From: Amborella trichopoda
Taxonomy: Eukaryota > Streptophyta > Magnoliopsida > Amborellales > Amborellaceae
Direction of reading: 5' to 3'
Assembly (NCBI RefSeq): GCF_000471905.2
Contig: NW_006498549.1
Span: forward strand, 697,338-761,337
DNA length: 64,000 nt
The first letter of the stretch is position 1; the number at the start of each line of letters is the position of its first letter. Positions 53,640-64,000 of the stretch are shown here, piece by piece. The notes beneath the pieces are model-generated. The model made no database searches, was not told the DNA's origin, and saw only the letters and a program-made list of their open reading frames with translations. Made by a program: the position numbers and the translations under genes.

Positions 53640-54958
53640 GCTCAAGCTTCATTCCCTACTCTCTTGCTGAGTCGCGACTCATAATAGGGCTCCCAAGTTC
53701 TTTCCTGGGTTTGTGCGAGAGGGGACTTAAAGGTCCCTGACTCCTCACTTCCTCTCCCTGGAGGACCCTCCACCAAAGTTACTTGCATTAGTAGCACATC
53801 TACAACACACATCATGCACCCTTCTACCGGCAAGTCTCTTACCAGTCATATTATTGAGGCACATCGGAAGGCTGCCCTCACCGCTTTCACGAAAGGCAAG
53901 CAAGTTGTCATTGCTCCTGAGGCTCGATACCCCTACACCTAAAGGCTCGATACACTAAGGCGGAGACCCTACGGCTTTTACCTCTCGCACATACCAACCA
54001 GCTCATGGTCCATCCAGTCGAGCCGCACCTCGGGGCAACCTTCACGTCGCCTTAAGCTCGTATCCAGGGTTAGGCCTTCTCGGGCTGCATGAACCATGCA
54101 TTTACTTTCCACAGCTCGGGGCAGCGTTATCTCTATGCCACCTTGAGAACATGACGGTCGATCGCTCCTTCCTCCCTCCTAGCACACACAGCTTCACCCT
54201 GTGAGAGGTGGGCTCCTGCCTGCTCCCTCATAGACATAAGCTCGTACGTCTCGGCCTCCTCAGGTTGAAGCCATCGACCGAGCCCAGGCTAACTCCCAAG
54301 TCATCCCTATGGTTAACCCTAAAGGCGCACACACACCGACTCTGCAGGTTCCTCCCTGATCCAGACTCAGGCGGAGTCATGAACTAGCTACTTCATCTAT
54401 CGCTTTCCCGACACCAGGCAAGCACCTCAAGCCCTGCTACTCAAAGGTCTTCCTTAAGAGTACCATCTTGAGCCAACCACAGGTCAGTCGTGTGCCCGGG
54501 CCTCACAAAGGGATTCGGGGTAGCAGCTTAATGTCAGACAAAAGCCTCTAACCTCTAAGGCAGAGACCCAGGCTACCTTCTGTCCTCGGACCCCATCACT
54601 GCTCTAACTCATTGACACAACCCTTGCATGTTCAAAGAAGCCGGGGCAGTCCATGTCTCATGCTCGGTTTTGGAATGAAGTCCACAGCAGCCTTAGGATT
54701 AAGCAGAAGACAGATCTTCAGATCCTGACCAAAGAAGCCTCCAAGGCAGTTGAGGTCACCACCCTTGATGACCTCCTACCTCGTGACCCTTTTTTCCCTC
54801 TTCAAATTCCAAAACCTGAGCGAGTCCAAGAGTATTGCGGGGTCGTTATTGCCAAGAAACCATTGTCCCAAGACAATCGAGAACCGGTCCTCCCAAGAGG
54901 CATAGAAGGCTCGAGTCTAATCTGGGCAAGTTGAGCTCTTGCAGACTAACTTGCCACA
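53640..54958 (+). pseudogene. R7 gag N-terminal region (uncharacterised)
   Basis: Broken frames carry the same block order as R4, R5 and R6: RGDLKVPDSSL-like near 53715, ATGKSLTSHII-like near 53825, FTKGKQVVIAPEARY near 53885, then FWNEVHSSLRIKQKTDLQIL and DDLLPRDPFFPLQIPKPERV (ORF 54653-54934). Stops are more frequent than in R6. No known domain. Confidence 0.6.
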
Positions 54959-55730
54959 CCCGACTTGCCAACCTCAACAGACCACTACCCCATCTGGCTC
55001 TGACCTTCTAGAAGAAAAGGTCAGTGTCATGGTGATCAATGATCGAGATGACGCTCAAGAAGAGCAGATGAGTAGGTTCGAGGTAATGGTCAAATCCATC
55101 CTTGAAAAGATGGAACACTTAGAAGCCTTCAAGTCCCCTTCTTCTCACCAAGAGACTGATTCCCTGACTGGTGAGGACACAGTTCCCTGGCAAACTCCCC
55201 CACCGGCCTCCCAAGACAGTTCTGCCTCCTGCGAGGTCTCCTAAATTGACATAGATGCTATGGTGGCCCATAGCCTCAAGAACGATGTCCCAGGAACGCA
55301 GGAGGCGCTGCTCTATTAGAAGCCATACCCCTCGTACATTGACCAGGTGTTGTTTCCCCCAAACTACCAAAAAGGGAAAATCCCCCTGTTCAATAGTACT
55401 ACGTCCCCTCACCAGCATACCGCCCACTTTCAAGCAACTTGTAGGGAGACGGTAACTAATGGGCCACTTCTCCTCTGTCAGTTTGTCGAGGCTCTCGAAG
55501 GGCCAGCCTTCCAGTGGTATGTTCAGCTGCCTCCAAACTCGGTGCACATGTGGCAAGAAATGGAACAGTTGTTTTACCAACGCTTCTACAAAGTCCAAAA
55601 GAATGTGGAAACCATCGAGCTCCTTACTCTGATGCAAGACCTTGGTGAGCCGGTTGACAAGTTCTTCGCCCAATGGAGACAGCTGGCAACCTTACATGCC
55701 ACTCCCAAACTTGCATATGGAATATGCTTC
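54959..55730 (+). pseudogene. gag: R7 gag core
   Basis: SRFEVMVKSILEKMEHLEAF (ORF 54939-55244) is followed by IDIDAMVAHSLKN with a frameshift. ORF 55347-55895 carries FPPNYQKGKIPLF, then TSPHQHTAHFQATCRETVTN, QFVEALEGPAFQWYVQLPPN, EMEQLFYQRFYKVQKNVETI and QDLGEPVDKFFAQWRQLATL. This is the longest gag-core frame in the window and the clearest capsid-like domain. Confidence 0.87.
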
Positions 55731-57654
55731 CTAAGATCGTCCTGCATGTCGAGGCATCCAATCCACCCTCCATGTCAGAGCTCATCTTTAAGGAAGTTCA
55801 TATTGAGGGGTTGTTCAAACATCAGGGCAACTCATGATAGCAACCCTCCGGCTCAAATTCTCACTCCAACAGTCGGGGCAACCAAAAGGCAGTGATCAAC
55901 GCGGCTGTCACACTAAAGCATGACTCCTCAAACCTTGGACCTCTCCAAAGCACAGACGCCTCAAGCTTAGTGCAAGTAGCAGTCTTACAATGAGGTCCCC
56001 CTCTTAAAAGTTTTAAGTAAACTGACTTCTGGATCTAGCACCGGAACAAAGTTTACCCCTTTGAAGAGGAGTGGACTCCTGCACTGCTTCGACTGCTGTT
56101 AGAATAGAACATGATCCAGTTGCCGGAGCTCAACACCCCAGAGCCGACTGGATAGGAGACAAATGAGAGGTACTATACCTATCACAGGAGAGTAGGCCAC
56201 CCTACTCATGACTGCTTGAAACTCAATGACCCTGTCTAAGCTCGAAGAATTAAAGAAGGCGCTTAGGGCAACTGAGGCCGCTAATATAGTGATAATCCAA
56301 GAGGGTGATGAGGCACCGCTATCCTCCCCGCTCTACTTTCTATAATGCTTGAAGGGGGACACATCACCCCGAAGCCAACAAGGCAACCCAAGTTCGTGCC
56401 TCCAGGGACTAAGAACCTCTGGTGCGCATATCACCAGATATGAGTCCATGATGTCAGGGAATGCATTGGTTTCCATGAACTCTTAGCAAAGAAGATGCAG
56501 CAGTGCCAAGAAGTTCAAGGCAATTCAGGAGGACACCCTCAAGTCCCTTTGCCGCCTGTGCAAGAAGACCTCCCGTCATAAGCCTAGGGAAACACTGAAC
56601 TAGACCTTCTGCAAGCCCTCTTCGAGGCAATGCTCCAATAGGGTCTCGCCACTCCCAAGCCCGCCAGGCAGTCAAGGCACCTTGCCCAGGGCATAAAAAA
56701 ACTCTGGTTCAAACACCAGATAGGGTAGTCCAAACAAGCACGAGGCAGTCCACCAAGCTAAGACTACTCACCAGCCTGATAGGGCAGTCCAAACACCTAC
56801 TCAGGATCTAGAAGGAGATGGCAGGCACCCAGATCAGCCTGTCAAAGGAATCTTATCCCTCAACCACCAGTCGAGGAAGAATTTCTCAGGCCTCTTCCTC
56901 TTGTGCCGACCTTGCAGGACTTCATCCCATGTGCAGCTTGCCTTGTCCTTTCGTTCAATCAAACAAACATCCCTGAGTCACCAGCAGCTCGGGATTCCTC
57001 CAATATGGGTGACGACGTTAAAAGCACCCCCTCAATGGTCAAAGCTGGGGCAAGACCTAAAATATCCCCTGCATATGTTCAATTTCGGTGACGACGTACA
57101 AAGCTGCTCGAAATGTTCTAACACTTCTTCTCCTCCCTCCTCTTCGATTTCTTCCACAGGTACAGCTCGACAATGCGCAAACTTTGACTCTCTAATTAGA
57201 GAGCATGGAGTTACCAGCTTCATCGAGTCACAGCAAAAGCACCTCAGAGAAATGCTGGCCTAGGTAGCTGAATTCTCGACAGTCGCTAGCGCCCTGGCAG
57301 CCCCAACCAAAACCCAGTCATCTTCAGGCTACTGCTCCCACAAGGCCTGCCACATTATCCAAGTGCATGAAGCAACTAGCACAGGGCGAGCACCAAGTGA
57401 TCCCAATCACAAGATCATTGACTCAAACCCCTCCATCAACTGTACCAGCCAGAGACTGGTCCACTCCCACACTGTACCCCTCCTAAAAGCTGAGATGTCA
57501 AGATTATGGGTTTCTACATTTGAGGTGAATGAGAATCCTTGTGAGTCCCTTGACGAGGAACTCCATGAAGGTCCAAAAGAGTGGGAAGAAGGTGGTCAAG
57601 CCACGACTGATGAGCTTGAAAGGATCAACTTGGGGGATGAGGCCGACCTAAGGC
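55731..57654 (+). pseudogene. gag: R7 gag C-terminal part with knuckles and a duplicated module
   Basis: KVYPFEEEWTPALLRLLL near 56050 leads to knuckle 1 at about 56170-56215 with its first Cys changed to Tyr (YTYHRRVGHPTHDC). Knuckle 2 at about 56422-56465 (CAYHQI-stop-VHDVREC) follows. The block before it (ITPKPTRQPKFVPPGTKNLW) recurs in diverged form at about 56640-56720 (LATPKPARQSRHLAQGIKKL, then a remnant HQIG), i.e. a tandem module. The linker (PTLQDFIP, MGDDVKSTP) and the pre-RT segment (EEGGQATTDELERINLGDEA, ORF 57363-57740) follow; pol is then missing. Confidence 0.75.
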
Positions 57655-58787
57655 CAACCATTTCCAACTCAGCTCCAATTCATCTGGCATGTATACCAAA
57701 CATACAAGGTAGACTTGTTTGGCAAAGAACTGGCCTATGATGGAGAGCATACCATGTTCACAGTGGATGCCCTTCCACAAAACAACATGGACTTCATGGT
57801 TGTGTTGGAGGACTTGGCTTCCAACAAACCACAACGGTAGGGCCTCCTCGTTTGCCATCACTCTTGACTTTCGCAAGACATCATTGTCCATGATCATGGT
57901 CATGCGCAACACAATGCCACTACCTGCCATCACCATGGGTGGCAGGCCAACACCATGCGAGATCATTGTCGTAAGCGGCATGCTCCCAATCATGGCTATC
58001 GTCGTGCGTTGCCTAGAGAAGTGCAAAGGTAGCTCTGCATGCCACTTAATGACAGACATGTCCTTGAAGTATCCCGTTTCCCACTGTTCCCAATTTCCAG
58101 AGGGCATTGACTCCCACGCCTCTTCAGTTCCCCCAGTCGTCGTCCCTCATGTGCGGTCCACCTCCTCACAACCCTTCGAGTATCACCGGAAACACTCCTC
58201 TACCCATTGGGAACCTGTTCTTTCCCCTACCGGTGATTCCCCTCTTCACCGGTAGTTCGCTCCTGTTCATTGAAAAGCCCTTTCCTGAGTTTTGCTCATT
58301 ACCAGAGTTAGCAGAAAACCATCGAAAATCCCTGAAAGCTTCCCTAAGACCCTACGGGTTTCCTCTCCCCATGTTTTTGTGCTTCGATAGTTTGCCACAA
58401 ACTCACCGAAATTCTACTGAGTTCCTCGTGAGCCCACTATTGCTGCTTCTTCTTTCTCCTTGATAACCAAAGCACCATCAGACTCCTCCGACTTGTCTGC
58501 AACTTCCCTTCAGCCACATAACTACCGAAGAAACACTGGAACCCCGGCAAAAGTACCTCTGCAAAACCTGCTAAGGCTTGGAGAAGCCCTGTTTCCCCCT
58601 CAAAGAGCTTTCGCACTCCCCCGAAAATGTTACGAACCTTCGCAACCTCCTGAAGCTCACCATAAAAGCTCCTGAAAACCTCTACACATGTTGGTCAGGA
58701 ACTTCTTACCGAATATCTCTTACAAGAAGCTCTAGCTCTCTCTCTAAAACTCTTCAACTGTTTTACCCTTCCGTAAAACAGTAAAAT
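57655..58787 (+). other. R7 non-coding segment fused to gag by the pol deletion
   Basis: From about 57655 the sequence matches R6 non-coding DNA (43600-43790, minus). The part 58107-58787 is the antisense leader region, equivalent to R5 33000-33578 and R6 42705-43250. Long plus frames here (57719-58255, 58107-58463) have no known domain and no coding counterpart in the other copies. Confidence 0.55.
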
Positions 58788-58810
58788 GGGGTTTTCCCCC
58801 TTTTATACTC
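58788..58810 (-). promoter_or_regulatory. R7 antisense promoter candidate (TATA plus palindrome)
   Basis: The minus strand reads GAGTATAAAAGGGGG followed by AAAACCCC. The arrangement is the same as at 33579-33602 and 42684-42704. No PMD gene remains downstream in R7. Confidence 0.58.
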
Positions 58811-59337
58811 AGTAGTCTCGCAAACTGCCCTTGACAAATCCAAAAAGATGTTGTAGTCCTCATCTTTAGATGGCAATACGACCAGGCAGGGGCAGATCAA
58901 GCTCGAGACCTAAAAGGGCTATCGCCGCACACCGCTTAAGAAGCCATCGCCATGTGCCTTCGTCAAAGGGCATCACCGCACGCACGCCTTCGTCAAAGGC
59001 CATCGCTGATGCCTTCGTCAAGGGCCATCGTCGCACGCCTTGATCAAGGGCCATCGTCTCCTGCCTTCACCCAAAGGCTATCGTCATGCCCTTTGTCAAG
59101 GATTTAACATCGCACTCTTCAACAAGTACCTAAAGATGTGCATGCACCATCTAAGCCTGATGCAGCGTGCACCATCCAACACTTAGTGTTGCGATCATGC
59201 CATGACACTGCCCTCTGGACCATTGTCCTGCCTCTTCAGAAAGTTCATTCCCTGCATCACAATATCACTCCTCAAGAAGTCCAGTCTCTAGTGATGGTTT
59301 TGTTCCCCATGAAGTCGCATTCCTTCACCACACATCG
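58811..59337 (+). other. R7 non-coding segment with CGCCTTCGTCAA repeats
   Basis: A short tandem array at about 58930-59105 repeats GCCTTCGTCAAGGGCCATCG-type units roughly every 30 bp (about 6 units). No gene is seen. Confidence 0.6.
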
Positions 59338-59690
59338 GTCCGTGCTGCATGACCTTAAACTACGCAGCCATGGTCCAAACTATATGACCCTAAACTGTAG
59401 CGGAGGTCTAATTGCACGACCTTAAACTGCTTAGTCCTCGTCGCACGACTCAAAACTCTTCGTCTATGGTCCAACTGTGTGACCTTAAACCATAGTGCAC
59501 GTCCTGGCTACATGACTTAAAAGGCTTAGCGACATAGTCCAACTTACATGACCTTAAACTATAGCAAAGATCTAGTTGTACGACCTTAAATTGCATGGTC
59601 CTAACCGCATGACATAAAACTGCATAGCCATGGTCCGAACTACAAGACCCTAAAATTGTAACGCACGGCGCGACAAATGGTCCATACGCA
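59338..59690 (+). repeat. R7 TGACCTTAAACT minisatellite, mixed units
   Basis: Diverged half-units are in the order seen in R5 (CGGAGGTCTAATTGCACGAC, ACTTAAAAGGCTTAGCGACA), i.e. about two copies of the ~166-bp higher-order unit. Confidence 0.75.
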
Positions 59691-60140
59691 TAACTCCAAC
59701 CGAGAGATGAGCCACCTATTCACTAAAGATGTACTTCATCAACACCCTCAGTGGAGTTAGATGCATGCATGGGATGGACCCACCCCTTTAATCCTCAATA
59801 GGTTTGTTTCGCACCAACATTCCATTGAGAGTCACATCTTACTATGACTCACTATCCCGAGGAAGTCAGGGCCATTCTTATCCCTTCAACCCTTCAGTAA
59901 GGTTCATCTGTGCCCTGGCCTGTCATTCTCAGCAGAGTTACATCCATACCATTACTCATTATCCCGATACAATCACACTGGCCCTCTTAATCCCCGGTGA
60001 GGTCTCTTCCACTTTACTCTCCCTGTAGGGCTGCCATCTTTATCGAAACCTCTCTGCTTGTGTATAGCTTTAACTATATTTATCCTAGGGAGTCAGATAG
60101 CTATCCACATATTATCCCCCATGCAGCTTTACCTTCATGG
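59691..60140 (+). other. R7 non-coding segment between minisatellite blocks
   Basis: Matches R5 34180-34560 in order (TATCCTAGGGAGTCAGATAG near 60080). No gene is seen. Confidence 0.45.
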
Positions 60141-60760
60141 CGACCCACTTACTAGTCTGTATTGCATGACCTTAAACTGTCCAGCCAGGGTTTGCATTGC
60201 ATGACCTTAAACTTCACAACCATGGTCCGCACTGCATGACCTTAAACTGCACAGCTATGGTCCGTATTGCATGACCTTAAACTTCATAGCCATGGTCCGC
60301 ATTGCATGCTCTTAAGTTGCACAGCCACAGTCTGTATTGCATGACCTTAAACTGCACAGCCCTGGTCCGCACTGCATGATCTTAAACTGCATAGCCATGG
60401 TTCACACTGCTTGACCTTAAACTGCACAGCCATGGTCCACATTGCACGACCTTAAACTGCATAGCCATGGTCCATGCTGCATGACCTTAAACTTCACAGC
60501 CATGGTCCATGCTGCATGACCTTAAACTGCACAACCCTGGTCCGTGTTGGATGACCTTTAAACTGCCCAAGCCATGGTCCAAACTATATGACCTTAAACT
60601 ATAGTGGAGGTCTTGTTGCACGACCTTAAACTCCACGGTCCTGGTTGCATTTTTTTAAACTGCATGGCCACTGTCTAAGCCATATGACCTTAAACCAAAG
60701 TGCACGTCCTGGCTGCATAACGTTAAACTGCTTCGCTCAAGTCAAGGAGGCATGACCTTA
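60141..60760 (+). repeat. R7 35-bp monomeric minisatellite (about 12 units) plus flank
   Basis: CCATGGTCCGCACTGCATGA, then CCTTAAACTGCACAG, repeats every 35 bp with low divergence from about 60145 to 60560. A mixed-unit flank runs to 60760. The low divergence suggests recent amplification of one half-unit. Confidence 0.88.
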
Positions 60761-62117
60761 AATATGCTTCCCTACATGTGCACACCCGTTTTACATGCAT
60801 CTTCACGCACATCTTCCCTAAACGACCCATTTATGTGTGTGCACAACCTTTGAGTCCACATACGTGCACACGCCCTTTACGTGCATCTCAACGCACGCCT
60901 TCCCCAGCGAGTCCATTTATATCACCATCATTCACCATTCCTCAGTGAGTCTTACCCATGCTGACAAAATGACGAATCATTCCACGATCCATATTTACCG
61001 TTAGCTAGTGGGTCACCACTTTTTACCTACCCTTCATACATCATCCATCTTTTATAAGCAACCTCATGCCATCTTCCCAAAGTGACTTGAAACCATCACC
61101 ATTCTCACTCCATGGCCTCTATAGACTGTCATTCATCACCACTATGGTCCAACTGTATGACCCAAAACTATAGTGCACATCCTAGCCGCATGATGTTAAA
61201 AGGCTTCGCACATTTCCCCGAGGCATGACCATAAACACACCTTCACAAAAACAAAATGGGCATGGTGTACACCTGAACAAGGGGCGGGCATGGTCGCGAA
61301 ACAATGAGTAAAAGAGTTTCGTTGAAAAGAAAACCCCTGACACGGTGAAAACCCCAAAAGGGCATTGTGAGGAAAAACAGATGAAAAGGATGGACATGAC
61401 CTCAAGGTCATGGGTACTAGAGCCCGAAAAATGAAGGAAGTCGGTGAAAACCATCTCTACAGTGCCACTTCTCATGTTCAAGTGAAAACCAACGAAAGGG
61501 TGCATGGACCAACAAAATAGATTGACATGCTACCACCGCCTCAGCAGACATTCAATTTCCAAACAAGTCACAAGCCTGGTTAATGAAGTCCACCTAAAAT
61601 GCTCAAATGCTAGTATCTAGTCACAACACAAACTGGCTCATCAGGGAGTGAGAGTCGCATAAGATCTCCCACATTTCAACATCAACAACAACAAGAGTCC
61701 TTGAGGGTGAGGACGATGATCAAAGATCCCTCTGAAATGCTAAACACCATCACGAAGGCAAGAAACTGATGAAGCTCGAGTATAACCTACAACAGACTTC
61801 ATGGTATTCCTCGCCAAAATCCCCTAGCTAATAAGGGCCTAGACTTTTGAGCTGATCAAAAGTCCCCGGCTCTACCCCACTAGACGAACCTATAAAGATA
61901 CCCTGACAATCAAAAGAAAACCTGGTGTAGTAGTGAACAATGTCAACCAAAGGTTCATAGTGGTTGGCCTTTAGATAGGCCTGATTCTGTCCGAGGAGTT
62001 CCTACAAAGGCCTCACGTTTCAGAATCGCAGATAGTCCCTAGAGGGTGAGGACTTCGACATGATCCCTCAAACTTCTCGAATTATTACACTTCTCAATTC
62101 TCTCGAGGCATAAAATT
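60761..62117 (+). other. R7 3' non-coding region
   Basis: No gene is seen. CCCCAGCGAGTC at 60902-60913 and CTCAGTGAGTC at 60941-60951. Homologous to R2 8736-10332 and R5 35111-36847. Confidence 0.5.
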
Positions 62118-62130
62118 TGGTGGGCCAAGC
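62118..62130 (+). promoter_or_regulatory. R7 polypurine tract region
   Basis: TGGTGGGCCAAGC abuts the LTR start TGTTGGAAGA at 62131. Weaker in purines than the R5 tract. Confidence 0.55.
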
Positions 62131-62530
62131 TGTTGGAAGATATTTTTCATCATCATGGGGACTCCACTTAATAAAAGCCCAGCAAACAATGGAAATCCTG
62201 ACTGCCTCATAATAGCCCCAGAATGGGTCAAGATCTTCATGAGGACTCTCAAAAGACTCCTGCCAAGTTTCGTCGTATTCTGACATGTTTAAGGCAGTGT
62301 AGATTGAGAAATAGTTCTGGAAAAATCGACCTCTAGCACCCTGAAACAAGAGTTACACTTTCGGTGTCTCAATTTTCTATGGGACTACCACCATTGGATC
62401 CTGAACAGTTGAAAGCCCCCAAGGGTCAAATTTCAGCTTGAATTGACACTCCAAGAATAAGTTACATTCAAAAGGGTGAAACATGAGGAGCCGCACGCTA
62501 TTCCAGTGTAGCCACCCTGTAACGCCACAC
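62131..62530 (+). repeat. R7 3' LTR, first 400 bp only
   Basis: Matches the R7 5' LTR start (50763-51175) with scattered differences and then stops at CGCCACACC (62530), where pol of R8 begins. The cut is internal to U3. Confidence 0.82.
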
Positions 62531-63050
62531 CTGCTAAAGAAAGATACCCCATTCATCTGAGATGAAACATGTCAGGCAGCCCTTAACGACATCAAGCATT
62601 ATTTCCTCAATCCTCTAGTCATCTCGACACCAGTATTGGGAAGACGCCTCATTCTATATGTGACTGCTTTAGACCAGTCCCTCGGAGCATTGTTGCCACA
62701 AAACAATGAAAAAGGAAAAGAAACTACGTTATATTAACTCATTCGCAGGATGCAAGTGGCCGAGAAGAATTATCCCCCTATTGAGAAGATGTGTCTGACC
62801 CCTACTCTTTGCAGTAAAAAAACTCCGCCATTACTTGCTTGGTCATGAAGTAAAACTTATATCGAAAGTTGATCCTGTAAAGATTCTAATGACACGCCCA
62901 TGCTTGTCGGGACACCTGGCTAAGTGTGCACTATTACTGATGGAGTTCGACATCATGAATGTCCGACAAAAGGCCATCAAGGGCCAAGCCTTGGTTGACT
63001 TTCTCACAACACACCCTGTACCGACAGAATCTCCTTTATCGATCGACTTC
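62531..63050 (+). pseudogene. pol: R8 RNase H (RT-linked), 5' truncated
   Basis: LLKKDTPFI, stop, DETCQAALNDIKHYF (62531-62605), then LILYVTALDQSLGALLPQNN (about 62645-62705), GKETTLY and NYPPIEKMCL (about 62770-62800). After a frameshift ORF 62835-63128 gives LGHEVKLISKVDPVKILM and KCALLLMEFDIMNVRQKAIK. All motifs align with R6 46011-46560. Confidence 0.87.
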
Positions 63051-63500
63051 CATGATGAAGAAGTATTATGTGCTGACCTTGCTCTTGTGTGGGAATTGTA
63101 CTTCGACGGACCCTTCCAATCAAATTGACGAGGTGCTAGAGTAGTATTTCTGAGTTCGAGAGGAGGAATATTGCCACTTTTTTTCTCTCTTGCTCAAGTC
63201 GGTTCTCATAATGAGGTAAAATATCAGGTCCTTATAATTAGACTGGAGATAGCCTTCGACCTCGACTTGGTGCAGCTCAAGATCTATGGTGACTCTGAGT
63301 TGGTTATTCGACAGCTCAAAGGGATTTATGATGTCAGAAATTTCACTCTCAAGCCTTATCACAATACTGCAACATCGTATATGGCTGAGTTTGAGGACGT
63401 ATCCCTGAGTCACATCCCCAGAAGGCTAAACTCGCAGGCTGACGCACTTGCAAAACTCGATGCTACAATTCAATTATCCTCAATAGGGGCCATGCTTGTC
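63051..63500 (+). pseudogene. pol: R8 second RNase H (aRNH)
   Basis: WELYFDGPFQSN ends in a stop (about 63090-63128). ORF 63171-63728 gives HNEVKYQVLIIRLEIAFDLD (the usual NEAEY Glu reads Val), LKIYGDSELVIRQLKGIYDV (GDS kept) and SHIPRRLNSQADALAKLDAT. Loss of the NEAEY Glu suggests an inactive domain. Confidence 0.88.
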
Positions 63501-64000
63501 TGGAAGGCAGAATGGAGACACATCGAATTAAGAACCGAGGTTGATGCCGATGACGAGAGAAATATTTTCCCCGAGTGCCCTCCTTATCCATTTGGAGCAC
63601 TTCTGTCAACCAAAAAAGTAATCAAGACTGAACAGGAAATAGCACAGAGTCAAGCAACTAAGGGTCAAAACCAAGAACCAAAATTCTTTGACCCAATGTG
63701 TGCAGAAATTGAGCAGGTAGAAGATTAGAGAGGACCTACCACCAGTTTCTTAAAGCATGGCAAGCTCCCGGATGATCGTATCAAACACAGCAGTTTATGG
63801 TGAATGTTTACCAAGTATACCCTCCTTGGGGGAGATTCTCTCTACAGACGGTCGTTTGAAGACATTCTTCTCAGATGCGTCGATATCCAAGGAGCAAATA
63901 ATGTGCTAGAAGAAGTCCACTCAGGCATCTGTGGAATTCACCAGTCCGATCATAAACTCTATGAACGAATACGCAGGTTAGGATACTATTGGCCTTCCGT
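63501..64000 (+). pseudogene. pol: R8 aRNH-integrase connector and integrase zinc domain (partial)
   Basis: ERNIFPECPPYPFGALLSTK and FFDPMCAEIEQVED lead, after a stop at 63726, to KYTLLGGDSLYRRSFEDILL (about 63815-63870). The start of the HHCC domain is VLEEVHSGICGIHQSDHKLY (about 63900-63960), then ERIRRLGYYWPS at the window end. Both zinc-binding His residues are present; the Cys pair lies beyond the edge. Confidence 0.85.

Larger units (their letters stand above)
50763..62530 (+). mobile_element. R7: non-autonomous Tat derivative lacking pol
   Basis: It has a complete 5' LTR, PBS, gag N-terminal region, gag core, linker, an abrupt jump at about 57655 into 3' non-coding DNA (no RT, RNase H, aRNH or integrase), arrays, a polypurine tract and the first 400 bp of a 3' LTR cut at 62530. 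The two LTR pieces share variants not seen in the others (GAGGAGCCGCA, GGTGCCTCAATTT versus GGTGTCTCAATTT), supporting a single element. Confidence 0.82.
62531..64000 (+). mobile_element. R8: Tat pol fragment running off the right edge
   Basis: It starts within the RT-RNase H connector (CTGCTAAAGAAAGATACCCC), then RNase H, aRNH, connector and the integrase zinc domain. The left end is a recombination breakpoint with the R7 LTR; the right end continues beyond the window. Confidence 0.82.

Noticed and set aside
57719-58463. Plus-strand frames of 178 and 118 codons in R7
   Set aside because: They lie in non-coding DNA that R6 shares without conserved frame, overlapping the antisense leader; no domain.
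1-64000. Host protein-coding genes or RNA genes
   Set aside because: Every sizeable conserved frame matched gag, pol or PMD; no tRNA or rRNA sequence recognised apart from the primer-binding sites.

Overview
The window looks like repeat-dense, probably heterochromatic nuclear DNA of a flowering plant. I see no host gene, rRNA, tRNA or bacterial feature. Nearly all of it can be assigned to one family of large, decayed Ty3/gypsy LTR retrotransposons of the Tat lineage (the group that includes Ogre and Retand). The lineage call rests on an RT with a YVDD/YIDD-LV-KSK motif, a second plant-type 'archaeal' RNase H (aRNH) after the normal RNase H, a Tat-like integrase, and a primer-binding site that pairs with plant tRNA-Arg(ACG). 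The LTRs are about 2.7-3.5 kb, run from TGTTTGAA to CTAACCA, and carry a TATA box followed by a long CT-rich leader.

I number the copies from left to right. R1 (1-778, minus) is the 5' tip of an LTR whose element lies off the left edge; it is inserted in the gag of R2. R2 (779-13843, plus) has gag, RT, RNase H, aRNH, integrase, a 69-bp minisatellite and a 3' LTR. A 494-bp stretch (13844-14337) is unassigned. R3 (14338-19733, plus) is an LTR fused to gag. R4 (19734-28499, minus) has a full 5' LTR, PBS, gag, RT and a truncated RNase H. R5 (28500-39806, plus) has an LTR tip, the gag N-terminus, an antisense plant-mobile-domain (PMD) gene, 3' arrays and a 3' LTR holding an N gap. R6 (39807-50762, minus) has 3' arrays, a broken integrase, aRNH, RNase H, RT, gag and PBS. 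R7 (50763-62530, plus) has a 5' LTR, PBS, gag, no pol, 3' arrays and a partial 3' LTR. R8 (62531-64000, plus) is a pol fragment running off the right edge.

The junctions indicate nesting: R1 in R2 gag, R4 in the 5' LTR of R5, R5 at the polypurine tract of R6, and R7 in the 5' LTR of R6. Later truncations and head-on junctions followed. All coding regions carry stops or frameshifts. R4 and R6 have lost RT catalytic aspartates and R2 has lost one in integrase, so none looks autonomous.

Three things stand out. First, each LTR leader carries a tandem array of short inverted repeats separated by CT tracts. The stem sequence differs completely between copies while the hairpin layout is kept. Second, R5, R6 and R7 share an antisense TATA box followed by a GGGGTTTTACCCC-type palindrome; in R5 it lies upstream of an antisense PMD-like gene. 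Third, the 3' non-coding region holds arrays built on a motif containing TGACCTTAAACT, organised as a 69-bp dimer, a ~166-bp higher-order unit or a 35-bp monomer depending on the copy. Function in all three cases is inferred.
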